DNA of 64,000 nucleotides from Flaccisagitta enflata (GCA_965153355.1 OZ231126.1:97278001-97342000), one strand, 5' to 3'; positions 11,966-23,606 are shown, numbered from the stretch's first letter. A program made the numbers and translations. The notes: generated by a model from the letters alone, not told the origin.

Positions 11966-12964
11966 AAAGAGAAGTACGCGGAATATTTCTCACAACACAA
12001 AGGCAATGTCATTTCACCACATTTCCTTTCATGGTCCGAGATGATGGACATCGTCGCCAAAATCAAACCCGGCAAATCATCCTCTGGTACTTGTAAACCT
12101 GAGCATATTCTATTTGGTAGTCCTGTACTCATATGCCACTTGCAATTACTTTTCAACGGCCTAATTCAGCATGGAAACGCTCCCACTGACTTTCTGAAAG
12201 GTTCCATTACCCCCATAGTGAAAAATCCTCAGGGAGACATATCAGATCCATCGAATTACCGAGGCATCACTCTAAGTTGCCTGCCCGCAAAACTTTTTGA
12301 ATTTGCCATCCAGCTCAAAACATCTCATTTGCTGGAAACAGACGACCTTCAATTCGGCTTTAAGAAAAAAACGAGCACCGGTCATGCACTATTCTCTCTA
12401 AAAACTACGGTAAACCATTTCAATGATAATGGCTCAAATGTGTATGCTGCCTTCTTAGATTGCACAAAAGCTTTCGATCGTATCAGTCATTTCGGACTTT
12501 TTACCAAACTGATGGAGAGATCTATTCCACTGTGTATTCTCCTTTGCCTCATTTATTGGTACATCAACATGATTTGCAATGTAAAGTGGGTAAATGAAAT
12601 AAGCAGGAGTTTCAAAGTTCCACTCGGCATAAAGCAAGGAGGCATCAATCCGCCTGAATTCTTTGGATGCTATATTGACGACATTGCATCTATATTACGT
12701 AACTTAAACATCGGATGTCATATTTTTGGCATTTTTCTCGCCATGATTCTGTTTGCTGATGATATTCTATTACTTGCGCCCACTCGAAATGCGCTTCAAA
12801 AAATGATTCATCTGTGTGCGGCATACTGTAAGGAATTCGGTCTTACTTTCAATGCAAGCAAATCGAAGATAATCGTTTTCTCAAAGACTCATATTGACAA
12901 CGCAAATCTTTCTCCAATTTTGCTGAATGGCCGCAAAATTGAGTACGTTGACTCGGTTATTTAC
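11966..12964 (+). pseudogene. LINE (non-LTR) reverse transcriptase relic, 5' part
   Basis: Open frame with a recognisable non-LTR retrotransposon RT. Counting from Met at 12041, it shows SNYRGITLSC (71-80), the motif-A aspartate in FLDCTKAFDRIS (D140), a modified motif B GIKQGGINPPEFFG (196-209; usually a QGG-x-LSP type) and the catalytic FADD (238-241) followed by ILLLAPT. GLTFNASKSKIIVF (267-280) matches the thumb-proximal part. The frame continues upstream without a stop to about 11966, so the methionine is internal and not a true start. No endonuclease domain is present: the 5' end is lost where a GGGCAGCGGCCCC-family element abuts. The frame is broken after codon 308 by the 612-bp insertion described next. 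The catalytic aspartates are intact, but the element is dead as it stands. Clade not assigned; the fragment resembles LINEs common in marine invertebrates. Confidence 0.9.
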
Positions 12965-13576
12965 GTCACAGTGCAAACGAGTACGCAATTTGACAACTCA
13001 AAACGATTTATATGATATTTTTCATCTTATCTATACAAAGGATTTTTATGTAGATAAAGGATTTGTGGTTGGTAATCATCAATTTTTTGCATAGAAAAAC
13101 GTTTTTCTGTACCATATGCTTAGGAAATGTGAGAAAAAAGCGTGCGAAATTGATGGATTTTTAACAAAAATTGATTCTTGTGCATTGAAATGTCTCGCGT
13201 AAAAAACCGAATCTGTCTCTGAATTCAAAATTTTGCATTTTGAAAAACATGGCATCAGTCAAAACACTTTTAAGAAACAGGCCATGTGTTTAGAAATGCA
13301 AAATTTTGCATTCAGAGACTGATTCGGTTTTTTACGTGGCAACATCTAAAGTTTTCCGTGCAATTTTTTTCCAAGAATTCTGTTGTTTCACTGAGTATGC
13401 TGCGACTTTACCGATGCGAGATCAATACCATTGGTCAGTTAACCGGTTTTTGATTAATTTAGGGAGTATAAAGCATGCATAACACTTTAGTTTTTGCCAC
13501 ATTTCCGCTGCATAGCAGCGTATTCTATCACAGTACAGAACGATTTGTCAAATTTGGCACTGTTCTGCACCACGAC
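12965..13576. mobile_element. 612-bp TIR element inserted in the LINE RT
   Basis: Flanked on both sides by TTAC (12961-12964 and 13577-13580). Removing the insert and one TTAC rejoins the RT frame exactly at a tyrosine codon. The terminal 35 bp at each end are inverted repeats (about 25 of 35 matches), starting GTCACAGTGC on the left and GTCGTGGTGC on the right strand, both reaching AATTTGACAA. A central palindrome (13197-13253 against 13281-13338; AAAAAACCGAAT, CAAAATTTTGCAT) lies at the exact middle. No transposase frame. Non-autonomous DNA transposon with a 4-bp target duplication; superfamily open. Confidence 0.8.
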
Positions 13577-13991
13577 TTACCTCGGAACCACTATTGTCAA
13601 TAACAGAGGAATATCCTTCTCATGTTCCAACGATCTCTCGAAGTTTTATCGAGCATCTAATTCCATATTAAGAGCAGTAAACAAGCCAAGTGAAGACGTG
13701 CTCATGCAACTCCTCTATAAATGCTGCATTCCCATTCTCTCCTATGCATCTGCAGTCAAACTGTACCCATCGCGTCAAATGCAGGGTTGCAGCACCGCCG
13801 TGAATGATGCACTGCGTCTGATTTTCGGATTCAATCGGTGGGAAAGTGTCAGAACATTGCGCGAATCATTTGGCTACAAGTCCTTAGTTGATCTTTTTGG
13901 TGCATCAAGAAGTAAATTTGATGCTTCTATCGTCTCGCACAGAAATCCTGTGATTTGCCATCTCGCGCAAAACTTGGTTTTCGATTCTTAA
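13577..13991 (+). pseudogene. LINE reverse transcriptase relic, 3' part
   Basis: Continues the RT protein after the 612-bp insertion. It starts with YLGTTIV, which completes the conserved Tyr-Leu-Gly region downstream of the palm, and runs to a stop at 13989-13991. LLYKCCIPILSYASAVK and LRLIFGFNRWESVRTLRESF are typical of the C-terminal part of invertebrate LINE ORF2 proteins. The 83 in-frame bases before 13577 belong to the inserted element, not the LINE. Downstream is AT-rich sequence with AATAAA-like and A-rich stretches (14150-14280), which may be the LINE 3' end. Confidence 0.85.
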
Positions 13992-14765
13992 TCACCAAAT
14001 AGCTCATGTATTTATTCTTTGATTTTTTTTCCCCTTTTTGCCATATGAAGTGTGTCGGTTTATCGTCGCTTTTGTTTTTGTTTTTGTGTAGTTTGTAGCT
14101 GAATGTTGATTTGTATGTTTCTGTCTCTTAACTGATAACGAATTAAAAGAACATATATAAAGAAATAAAAATACATGAAGAAAAAAAAAAGATACGCCAA
14201 AGCGGTGAAAAAAAAAATGGCAAAAAAGTGAAAAGAAGAGATACAAAGAAGATGCGAAAATTCTCTCACAACAAAAATATTATTGCAAACGATTTAGAAT
14301 CGCCTCTTCTATTATGAAAATATCAAATCAACAAGATATGTCAACAAATTGACGGCAGCAAACAAACAAACAATTTGCTTTCTCTTTCTGTCTCTCACAG
14401 AACTCAGATGGACGTAGAGAGAGATATCGATCTGTTTCTCTCTCTCATGTATTGTGTCTTTCTGATTCTGGACTCTGCATCATCTTTCTTTTGAAATGCG
14501 GCGTCGGACAGAAGGAGAGAAAAACATCGATGCCATGACAGAAAAAAAAAGAAGGAAAAAAAAAGACGAAGAAGGGCAAACGCAGCGTTGTTGTTGTTGC
14601 CACTTGGGAGGAGTGGAAGTTTCCCATGCTTTCGTACAGTAAGGGGCGTTCTGCCTGCCAACGCAGTTACGCAGATCCACCATTCGAGGCGCCTCCGTCC
14701 GGATCCATTGTTTCCCTCCCTTCCTCACTTCCATCCCTCCCCTCTAGCAGCTCGAAGGCGGCGTG
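13992..14765. other. LINE 3' flank and unassigned sequence
   Basis: A/T-rich runs near 14020-14250, then GA- and CT-rich low-complexity sequence. Short frames at 14404-14776 are not recognisable. Confidence 0.5.
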
Positions 14766-15496
14766 AGGCGGCGTAAAGATGGCGCGGAGATGGCTCGGAG
14801 ATGACTTGGGGGAGGGGGGCGTGTATGCGGAAGAGAGACGGTGCGCAGATAGCCCCCAGACGGCGCGGAGGCGGCTTGCAGACGGCATGGAGGTGGCTAG
14901 CAGACGGCACGGAGGTGGCTAGCAGATGGTATGGAGGTGGCTGGCAGACAGCGCGGAGGCGGCTAGCAGACGGCATGGAGGTGGCTAGCAGATGGCAGGG
15001 AGGTGGCTAGAAGACAGCATGGAGGTGGCTGGCAGACAGCATGGAGGTGGCTAGCAGACGGCATGGAGGTGGCTAGCAGACAGCGTGGAGGCGGCTAGCA
15101 GACGGCATGGAGGCGGCTAGCAGACGGCATGGAGGTGGCTAGCAGACGGCATGGAGGTGGCTAGCAGACGGCATGGAGGTGGCTAGCAGACGGCATGAAG
15201 GTGGCTAGCAGACGGCATGGAGGTGGCTAGCAGACAGCATGGAGGTGGCTAGCGGACAGCGCGGAGGCAGCTAGCAGATGGCATGGAGGTGGCTAGCAGA
15301 CGGCGCGGAGGTGGCTAGCAGACGGCATGGAGGTGGCTAGCAGACGGCGCGGAGGTGGCTAGCAGACGGCACGGAGGTGGTTAGCAGATGGCATGAAGGT
15401 GGCTGGCAGACAGCATGGAGGTGGCTAGCAGACGACATGGAGGTGGCTAGCAGACGGCGCGGAGTCAGCTAGCAGACGGCATGGAGGTGGATAGCA
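14766..15496. repeat. 22-bp minisatellite, block 1
   Basis: About 33 tandem units with core GGTGGCTAGCAGACGGCATG. Variants are GGCGGC, GACAGC and GGCGCGG; the first units (to about 14880) are degenerate. NheI-like GCTAGC recurs in most units. Apparent Ala/Ser/Arg-rich open frames are repeat translations. Confidence 0.95.
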
Positions 15497-15722
15497 AAAG
15501 CGCGGAGGTGGCGCTGACCAACCACAAGTTCCAGTATTCTTTTAGAATATAAAGTTGGGGTTTTTCCGGCATTTACTGCCAATTAGTGAAGCAAAGATGA
15601 AAATTGTTTGTTTTTGAGCAGCGGCCCCAAAGGGCCGACATCCTGTAGGACACAGGGGTGAATTTCCATACGTCGGTCCGTGAGATATATATAATACCTG
15701 CCATCCGTCCATCCATCCATCC
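15497..15722 (+). mobile_element. GGGCAGCGGCCCC-family segment within the minisatellite, copy 1
   Basis: Holds GCAGCGGCCCCAAAGGGCCG, then CATCCTGTAGGACACAGGGG and TGAATTTCC, followed by ATCC repeats. The left TIR of the family is present but no right TIR before the minisatellite resumes. A nearly identical segment recurs about 1.2 kb downstream. Confidence 0.75.
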
Positions 15723-16692
15723 GGCATGCAGGCTAGCAGATGGCATGGAGGTGGCTAGCAGACGGCATGGAGGTGGCTAGCAGACGGCATGGAGGTGGCT
15801 AGCAGACAGCGCGGAGGTGGCTAGCAGACGGCATGGAGGTGGCTAGCAGACGGCATGGAGGTGGCTAGCAGACGGCATGGAGGTGGCTAGCAGACGGCAT
15901 GGAGGTGGCTAGCAGACGGCATGGAGGTGGCTAGCAGACGGCATGGAGGTGGCTAGCAGACGGCATGGAGGTGGCTAGCAGACGGCATGGAGGTGGCTAG
16001 CAGATGACATGGAGGTGGCTAGCAGATGGCATGGAGGTTGCTAGCAGATGGCGTGGAGGTGGCTAGCAGACGGCATGGAGGTGGCTAGCAGATGGCAGGG
16101 AGGTGGCTAGAAGACAGCATGGAGGTGGCTGGCAGACAGCATGGAGGCGGCTAGCAGACGGCATGGAGGTGGCTAGCAGACGGCATGGAGGTGGCTAGCA
16201 GACGGCATGGAGGTGGCTAGCAGACAGCGTGGAGGCGGCTAGCAGACAGCATGGAGGCGGCTAGCAGACGGCATGGAGGTGGCTAGCAGACGGCATGGAG
16301 GTGGCTAGCAGACGGCATGGAGGTGGCTAGCAGATGACATGGAGGTGGCTAGCAGATGGCATGGAGGTGGCTAGCAGATGGCGCGGAGGTGGCTAGCAGA
16401 CGGCATGGAGGTGGCTAGCAGATGGCATGGAGGTGGCTAGCAGACGGCATGGAGGTGGCTAGCAGACGGCATGGAGGCGGCTAGCAGACGGCGCGGAGGT
16501 GGCTAGCAGACAGCATGGAGTTGGCTAGCAGACAGCAAGGAGATGGCCAGCAGACGGCATGGAGGTAGCTAGCAGACGGCGCGGAGGCGGCTAGCAGACG
16601 GCATGGAGGTGGCTAGCAGATGGCATGGAGGTGGCTAGCAGACGGCGCGGAGGCGGCAAGCAGACGGCATGGAGGTGGATAGCAAAAGCGCG
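15723..16692. repeat. 22-bp minisatellite, block 2
   Basis: About 44 units of the same 22-bp repeat. The unit order plus the following insert repeats the structure of block 1, so 15497-15722 and 16693-16915 are ends of a higher-order unit of about 1.2 kb. Confidence 0.95.
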
Positions 16693-17290
16693 GAGGTGGC
16701 GCGGACCAACCACAAGTTTCAGTATTCTTTTAGAATATAAAGTTGGGGTTTTTCCGGCATTTACTGCCAATTAGTGAAGCAAAGATGAAAATTGTTTGTT
16801 TTTGGGCAGCGGCCCCAAAGGGCCGACATCCTGTAGGACACAGGGGTGAATTTCCATACGTCGGTCCGTGAGATATATATATAATACCTGCCATCCGTCC
16901 ATCCATCCATCCGTACGTACCCCCCCCCAGCTTCTCAAGCCTCAAATTCCCATTGAATAACATGGAAAATTATTAAAATGCAAACTTCCAATTGAATAAC
17001 ATGGAAAATCGATGAAAAATGAAAAAAATGTGAAATTCCCATTGAATAACATCATTAACATGGCATATTAATGAGAAATTAAAAAAATACAAAACTCCCA
17101 TTGGATATCATGGAAAATTGCTCCAAGGGCCTTCAATATGCCCTCTCTGGATGTATGGAAATTCACCTCTGTGTTGTACAATACATCGGTCCTTTGGGGC
17201 CACTGCCCTGCTCTCACTCCACTTCTTCAGCTATCACTCCAAGCCGGGCATCGGGTACCCCTGACCATGTGCGATCCTTGGATGACTTGT
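16693..17290. mobile_element. GGGCAGCGGCCCC-family element with both inverted ends
   Basis: The left end (GGGCAGCGGCCCCAAAGGGCC at 16805) is almost identical to 15617. The right end is an inverted copy (TCGGTCCTTTGGGGCCACTG at about 17184). It is followed by the inverted head ACTCCACTTCTTCAG...CATGTGCGATCCTTGGATGA ending near 17288. The interior has three copies of a segment containing CCCATTGAATAACATGGAAA, a local tandem repeat of about 60-70 bp. Confidence 0.7.
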
Positions 17291-17970
17291 TGCTACTCTG
17301 CACTGTAATCTCCATCATGAAATTACAAGTTGTTTTAAGGCAAAGATGGGTTTTCTGCTATATTCCTCTTAGTCGTTAATAGATGTGCCGTTTCTGCTTA
17401 TCTACACATTTTATAATAAAACTTACCCCCTTCACTTTCGCCCCCCCCCACCCCTCGGGCCCCTCACGTTTATTAGAATTGGGGAAGATTAATTGAGACC
17501 TGATAGGATGATTAAATTATCAGCCACTTGTGCGCTACAACTATATGGGCGCCACAGCACCACAGAGGTACTAGAAGGACGGTAGGGTCTTTCCGCAGTC
17601 TTTCTGAGAGCCTACCGCCGTTCGCGCCCTTCAGAGGACAGAGGACAGAGGACAGGACAGATTCTACCATTTTGGTTTTTCAATGATGATTTTTGGGTAA
17701 GTAGATCCTTTCAAACCGTGTTTTACTTGAAAGTAAAAAGGTTCTAGAATTGAATCTTCCATACTTGCTTATTTGTGTTTTGATGGAGCTTTTTATTGTC
17801 ATAAGAACAAGAAAATATTGACGCTGACAATGATTTTTTTCTTCTAGTTCATGAACGTCTATTCGCTGGTAGGCAACTTAAATCTGCAATAAGCAAATGA
17901 GGTTTATATTCACCCGGACTGGCGCAAGAGCGGGCGAAGATTTTGTCACTATTACACATTGGCCGAAAAG
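17291..17970. other. Stretch without a recognisable gene
   Basis: Nothing recognised apart from a short AGAGGACAG direct repeat near 17632-17655. No coding signal. Confidence 0.5.
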
Positions 17971-17994
17971 TCTTTCTTTCTTTCTTTCTCTTTT

Positions 17995-18082
<88 letters not shown>

Positions 18083-18089
18083 TTTTTTT

Positions 18090-18165
<76 letters not shown>

Positions 18166-18237
18166 TTTTTCTTTCTTTCTTTCTTTCTTTCTTTCTTTCC
18201 TTCTTTCTTTATTTCTTTCTTTCTTTCTTTCTTTCTT
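17971..18237. repeat. (CTTT)n microsatellite
   Basis: CTTT/TTTC units with a few T-run interruptions. All long frames on both strands are Phe/Leu/Ser or Lys/Glu repeat translations. Confidence 0.97.
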
Positions 18238-19060
18238 GTTACCCTCCGCCGTATTTTTGCGCATGCCTGCCGCAAAGCTTTGCTACCATACTACAAAGTA
18301 TTGGTACATCTGGACTCGTTAAAGGTTAGATTTAATCAACTTCCTGAAAGGTTGTCGGTAGTATTGAATATTTCATGTCATAAGATTTGAGGGGCAAACT
18401 TGCTACACGAAAGGAAAACATGATGAAGAGGCCCTGCCACGTCTTGACACACAAGGAACAAGATACTGAATTATGAAACGTAACAACACTTACGGGTGGT
18501 AATTCCTTAGGAGGACCAGTGTGTCCAAAATGCTCATCTGGTCTAAGGTTGATTACCTAACGGTAGCGCGAACACACCCACAATTGTAGGCATCAAATTT
18601 CGTGGTAGATTATCAATTTATCAAGTTGGCTCCACTTGTATTAGCCGGAACGCTTTCTCGGCCCTCTCAGGAATGACAGGATGGCCTCAATACGCACTTC
18701 TAGTCAACAGCTGTCGTCTAACGTTTGCCTGACCCCCACCCTCCGCTATCCGTTCACAGTCACAAAATGGCGAAATGGTTGAAACAGGATCTCAGTTTCC
18801 ACACTCCACTGCCACTCATTAAATCGCCAAGCTAACATGAACAGTGTGCATTGATCACCCAATCTGTCCTTCAGTGTGGATCGAGAAATTTCTTGCCGCG
18901 TTCTTGGTAGCCTGGTTTTGTACACCCTCGATGCTTCGATGCTCCACCCTCGCAGTCGTCTTCGTAACCTTAACCCCATTAAGAATCTAGTTTTCATAAG
19001 CGACGATATTTCGTAGGTTCAAATGTCAGAGAGAAGGGAAGATGACTGAAGGGGAAGAGA
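18238..19060. other. Stretch without a recognisable gene
   Basis: Mixed-composition DNA with one 83-codon minus-strand frame (18746-18997) that I do not recognise. No repeat partner was seen in the window. Confidence 0.45.
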
Positions 19061-19145
19061 AAGATGATGGAAAGGGGAAAGAGAAATCATCTTACGCGGG
19101 AAAGGGCAAGAGCGAGAATGAAGATGGTGGATAACGTAGGAATGA

Positions 19146-19322
<177 letters not shown>

Positions 19323-19978
19323 GGAGAGAAAGAATGCGAGAGAGAAGAAAAATTGGTGAAATTGACTCCCGATATAGTCCGCCTTTAAGCCTTTAATGGT
19401 TATGATATCATAAGCCATAAGACGTAACTGAGACTTAACGCCGGGTAATAAATTTCAATAGCTGTTAGTTTTACGCAATATACGATGATTCTCAAAATGA
19501 TGCTTAGTAATTCCAGCATGAGTTGTTCATTTGTTGACGGGTTTATATGCTCTCCAACGACTCAAGGCACCTCTCATTGCATCAACATCGCAGGTAAACG
19601 TTTTCACAGACTTTACATATGATTATGGACAACTAACTTTCAATCTCTTTCTCTTTATCTTTCTCATTTAGAGAATAAGTGAAACGAATCTCATTTTCTC
19701 CATCGTTTCATCCCTATTGAAGCGACTGAGCTTCCTCTCATCCTGCTTCATCCTGCGGGCGAAGCTCTTAACATCAGACTGGTGGTGACTTAAATCCGTG
19801 AAGCTGATATGCGGAGAGGAAGGGGGGAGGGTTGCAATAAGGTTAAAGAAACACCCGCAGCAATTTGAATAACTGGCCTATCACCCTCTCACTTTTTCAC
19901 ACCAATTTTGTAGAGGGAGAAGAGGAAGAAAGGAAGAAGAAGACAACCAGGAGGTGTAGAAAGAGAAGAAAGAAACAA

Positions 19979-20027
19979 GACGAAGAAGAAGAAGTAGAAG
20001 AAGAAGAAGAAGAAGAAGAAGAAGAAG

Positions 20028-20058
<31 letters not shown>

Positions 20059-20517
20059 GGAAGAAGAAGAAGAAGAAGAGAAGAAGAAGAAGAAGAAGAA
20101 GAAGAAGAAGAAGAAGAAGAAGAAGAAGAAGAAGAAGAAGAAGAAGAAAAAAAAAAAGAAAAAGAAAAAGAAAAAGAAAAAGAAACAGAAAAAGAAAAAG
20201 AAAAAGAAAAAGAAAAAGAAAAAGAAAAAGAAAAAGAAAAAGAAGAAGAAGAAGAAGAAAAAAAGACAAAGACGAAGATAAAGAAGATAAAGAAGAAGAA
20301 GAAGAAGAAGAAGAAGAAGAAGAAGAAGAAGAAGAAGAAGAAGAAGAAGAAGAAGAATAAGAAGAAGAAGAAGAAGAAGAAGAAGTAGAACTAGAAGAAG
20401 AAGAAGAAGAAGAAGAAGAAGAAGAAGAAGAAGAAGAAGAAGAAGAAGAAGAAGAAGAAGAAGAAGAAGAAGAAGAAGAAAAAGAAGAAAAAGAAGAAGT
20501 AGAGGAAGAAGAAGAGG
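19979..20517. repeat. (GAA)n / (GAAAAA)n composite array
   Basis: GAA repeats with an internal block (about 20148-20245) of the hexamer AAAAAG, then GAA again. Frames are poly-Glu, poly-Lys, poly-Leu or poly-Phe depending on strand. Confidence 0.97.
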
Positions 20518-20717
20518 AACAAGTGACGCGGGGTCACAATATCGTTGCGGACGGGTGGGCAGGGGCATCCATTCCCATCCACACCCTAACCCACCCCCAA
20601 CACTCAAACATACACAAAAAGTATCTAAAACGCTCGTTTCCCCACTTTTCAATTCGATGACCATGACGGACCAACGGACCGACGGACCAACGAACGGACG
20701 GACCAAAAGACGCACAG
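20518..20717 (-). mobile_element. Hairpin-ended element, C' subfamily, head missing
   Basis: On the minus strand it ends GTCCGCAACGATATTGTGAC then CCCGCGTCAC and TTGTT. The 3' hairpin is GTGAC-CCCGC-GTCAC, different from the common GCCG/CGGC stem, and matches 53985-54022. The core has GTCCGTCC repeats. The 5' hairpin is not recognisable. It abuts the GAA array at its 3' end. Confidence 0.65.
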
Positions 20718-21110
20718 ATGGACAAGAAGTAAAGAAGCAAAGTCGAAGGGAAGGGAGGAGGAAAGCAAGGAAAGAAGGAACAAAGGTTGTAAGAAAAAGA
20801 AGGCAGAATTTGCATAGAAAAAGGCAATAAGGAAGCAAAGAACTGAAAGAAAGAAGGAAGGTCATGGAAAAAGGTTGTAAAGAATGAAAAAGACAGAAAA
20901 GAGGAGAAAAAAATATTTTACAAAAGAAAGGAAGGTAGGAATGTGGGAAGGAAGAGAGAATATTGAAGAAATTCAATGAACCAAAGGAACTGTACTGGGT
21001 GATACGTTGCATTCTATGCAATTGTTCTACCCAATGGTCAGCTAAGTTTTTGGCTGCTGTCACCGTTTTCATGAATATGAATTTTTACTACTAGTAAAAA
21101 TGCTTTCTTA

Positions 21111-21718
21111 ACCATGGCAAAAAAAAACCGGACATGGCGGTTTTTGATGCCTTTGACCGGCTCAGTCTCAATGAAAATACAAAAAATCAGTAACCGTTTG
21201 AAAGGTCTTCAAAAGTCCTTCAAATCTAGACCAAGCAGAAAGTTTTTGCTCAAATAGTTTAAAAATGGCAGCAGTTTGAAGTGAGCATCACCATAATCTG
21301 TCAATAGAAGGAATTCTGTACTTGAAATTCTGTCTTTAAAAGCATATAAAGCATATCTGACAAAAGGAAACTAAGAAAATTTAAGAGAAAATGAAAGTAT
21401 AACTCATTATCCACAAAATGGCGCCAAGCAGACATTTTTGAGTCAATCTGGCTAGAAATGGTAATCAAATAAAGACATTTAGTCCATGAATTCAAGTTAG
21501 AAAAAAAACGTCATATCTGGCAGATTTCAATTTGATACTCTTTTTTCAAGTAACATAACTTTTAGAGTTCTTATGTTAGAATTTCGTTCAATGACTCAAA
21601 TCAAAGATTTTTTGAAGCTCTTTAGAATGGTCATAGATTTTATGTACTTTTTCAAAAGCAGCACTAAGTTATGATAGAAATAATGCAATGCAATGTCCGA
21701 TTTTTTTTTGGCCATGGT
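21111..21718. mobile_element. 608-bp MITE flanked by TA, copy 1
   Basis: Begins ACCATGGCAAAAAAAAACCG and ends with the inverted equivalent (CGATTTTTTTTTGGCCATGGT). TA flanks both ends (21109-21110, 21719-21720). The interior aligns along its whole length with 47678-48282. The TA duplication suggests a Tc1/mariner-type transposase in trans. The overlapping 210-codon minus-strand frame is therefore not credited as a gene. Confidence 0.8.
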
Positions 21719-22051
21719 TACATTCAATATACAGTAGAAACTAATGCAAAAATCATACGCGTTTCTGGCAGGAAGGGACAGCTGGAGAAATTTTGCTTGC
21801 AGGAAGCAAAAAATTTTGTAGAGCACTGGGTGAGGAGAAAGATGAAAGTGGTGGTTGATGAAAGGGGGAATGCATGAAAAAGAAAGGAAAAGAGAGGAGG
21901 AAACGTGAAGATGAAATGGGCACCATATAAAAGAAGTAAGATATGGACTCAGGGTTTTGTACGTCATGGGATAAAATGTACCCTTAACAGTCACAAACAA
22001 AACATAATAGGTATATATACGGTTGCTTTTGATCCAACATGCTGATATTAA

Positions 22052-22206
22052 ACACAATATTGTATGCAACAACCAGTGGTTTAAATAACACCCGGCTGTA
22101 ATGTTACAAAATTGTAGTATTACAGCCGGCTGTGATTCTAATAATCCGTTGTTGAATACAGCCAGCTGTAACTTGAGTAACTGATTGTCACATACAATAT
22201 TTTGTT
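22052..22206. other. Nested inverted-repeat segment
   Basis: AATATTGTATG near 22052 pairs with CATACAATATT near 22191. Inside, CCGGCTGTAATGTTAC and GTATTACAGCCGG are near-perfect arms around AAAATTGTA. Looks like a small palindromic insertion. Confidence 0.5.
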
Positions 22207-22339
22207 TTTGAGCAGTATATTGGAACAAAGCCAGTGGTATGATATATATGCCTATAGTGTTTTGTCCACTGACTGTTGAAGATGAATAACCAACAACCGC
22301 GACGGCAGTGCTTATCTGATATTCACTACCTTAGATTTA

Positions 22340-22519
22340 TAGTTAAGCCTCACTAGAGCGCATTTCACGGGGCTAGGCAACGTCATGCCTTATATTGATG
22401 CTGCCTGATTGTCAACATAGAAATAATTACTTAATCTGTTACGGGACAGCAAGTGGAGTGCAATATAGGCGTGCATACCGTTATGGCGGGTGCGCTCGCG
22501 CTCTAGTGGTGCTCCATGG
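22340..22519. mobile_element. Pogo/Tigger-like MITE, copy 1
   Basis: About 180 bp, flanked by TA on both sides. The left end TAGTTAAGCCTCACTAGAGC and right end GCTCTAGTGGTGCTCCATGG are imperfect inverted repeats of the CAGT-GAGC-CACTAGAG type. Two related copies lie at 23235 and 23457. Confidence 0.65.
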
Positions 22520-22599
22520 TATCTTCTTCCTCGTGGAGCGGGTATCGAGACAAGGATCGGAGTAAGAAGAGGAGAGGGGTGGGTGGGGGGGGGGGATAT

Positions 22600-22809
22600 T
22601 TCTAGTCGCGTGCACGCGACTCTACAACCCACTTTGTCTGTCGGTCGGTCGGTTGGTCGGTCGGTTGGTCGGTCGGTCAGTCACACTTTACTTTCTTTTA
22701 TGATTTCATTTCTCCGACCTCACTGCTCATGCCCAAATGGTCTGGTGACCTCAAATATGGCCCCTGCCCACCCGCACGCGACTTCGGTAGCCGTGTATCC
22801 GGCCTTGTT
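22600..22809 (+). mobile_element. Hairpin-ended short element, A subfamily
   Basis: Nearly intact. TCTAGTCGCGTGCACGCGAC starts it, then CTACAACCCACTTTGTC and GTCGGTCGGTTGG repeats. It ends CCCGCACGCGACTTCGGTAG, CCGTGTATCCGG and CCTTGTT. Very similar to 33620-33817 and, inverted, 40328-40525. Confidence 0.8.
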
Positions 22810-23234
22810 AAGGTCACAAAGATGAATACTTAAAGAAATAAATCTTAGATACAAGTCTGGCTCCGACACTATTTTAACCTAAAGATATTTTGAAAGTAAA
22901 ATGAAAAAGGACAAAGAAAAACAGATACTCCTTTTCGAGTGTCTTAACTCAATGCAGAAAAAGAAAAAAGAATAATAGACATACAAAAATACAAAAACAA
23001 ATGCGTGAGTAGATTGTCTTGAGCCCCTCCTTCTTTACCTAAGGTTATTTTCCTAGATTTTACGCAAACGAAAAAAGAAAACCATTGAAACCCAAAGAAA
23101 GTTGGAGAGTTGGAGAAAAAGAAAAAAGTTGGCAAAAAAAGAAAGAAGGAAATGCCGAAGTCGCAGACATGTGTTTCGGGGGAAAGTTTTTATTGGGGGA
23201 GGGAGAGGGGGAGGGGATTATACATATCTAAGTA

Positions 23235-23411
23235 CAGTTGAGCTTCACTAGAGCATATGTTAAGGGACTGGACATAATTATACATTATGGTGAAGCTGCC
23301 CTGCGTAATTGCTAATACAGAAATGACTACAAAATTATTTATGGGACTGCAAGTTCTATGCCTTACGGGGGCATGTCTTTTTAGCGAGTGCTCTCTAGCG
23401 GTGCTCCACTG
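23235..23411. mobile_element. Pogo/Tigger-like MITE, copy 2
   Basis: CAGTTGAGCTTCACTAGAGC at the left and CTCTCTAGCGGTGCTCCACTG (inverted) at the right. TA precedes the left end; TG follows the right end, possibly a decayed TA. Confidence 0.65.
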
Positions 23412-23456
23412 TGCGGCATACAGTATGACAAAAGAAAAATTTCCCTATCATTGATA

Positions 23457-23606
23457 CAGTAGAGCTTCACTCGAGCGCATGTCAAGGGGCTGGACAAAAA
23501 AAGCCCATATTGTCAAATGTCTATATGGAAATAATTGTGTATCTTCAATAGAAGCTGGAAATTTCATGCCACATCGGGAGTGCGCTCTTGCAACGTTTGA
23601 CGGTAG
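23457..23606. mobile_element. Pogo/Tigger-like MITE, copy 3 (right end decayed)
   Basis: TA then CAGTAGAGCTTCACTCGAGC, with GGGGCTGGAC and GAGTGCGCTCTTG as in the other copies. The right TIR is not clear. Confidence 0.5.

Noticed and set aside
19000-19030. tRNA B-box-like GGTTCAAAT
   Set aside because: No A box at the right distance and no cloverleaf could be drawn.
19897-21072. 391-codon minus-strand frame (Leu/Phe/Ser-rich)
   Set aside because: Most of it is the GAA/GAAAAA array, and its upstream part crosses a hairpin-ended element; no protein-like sequence remains.
21596-22228. 210-codon minus-strand frame as a gene
   Set aside because: Over 100 bp lies in the TA-flanked MITE and the rest crosses a palindromic segment; the protein has no recognisable motif.
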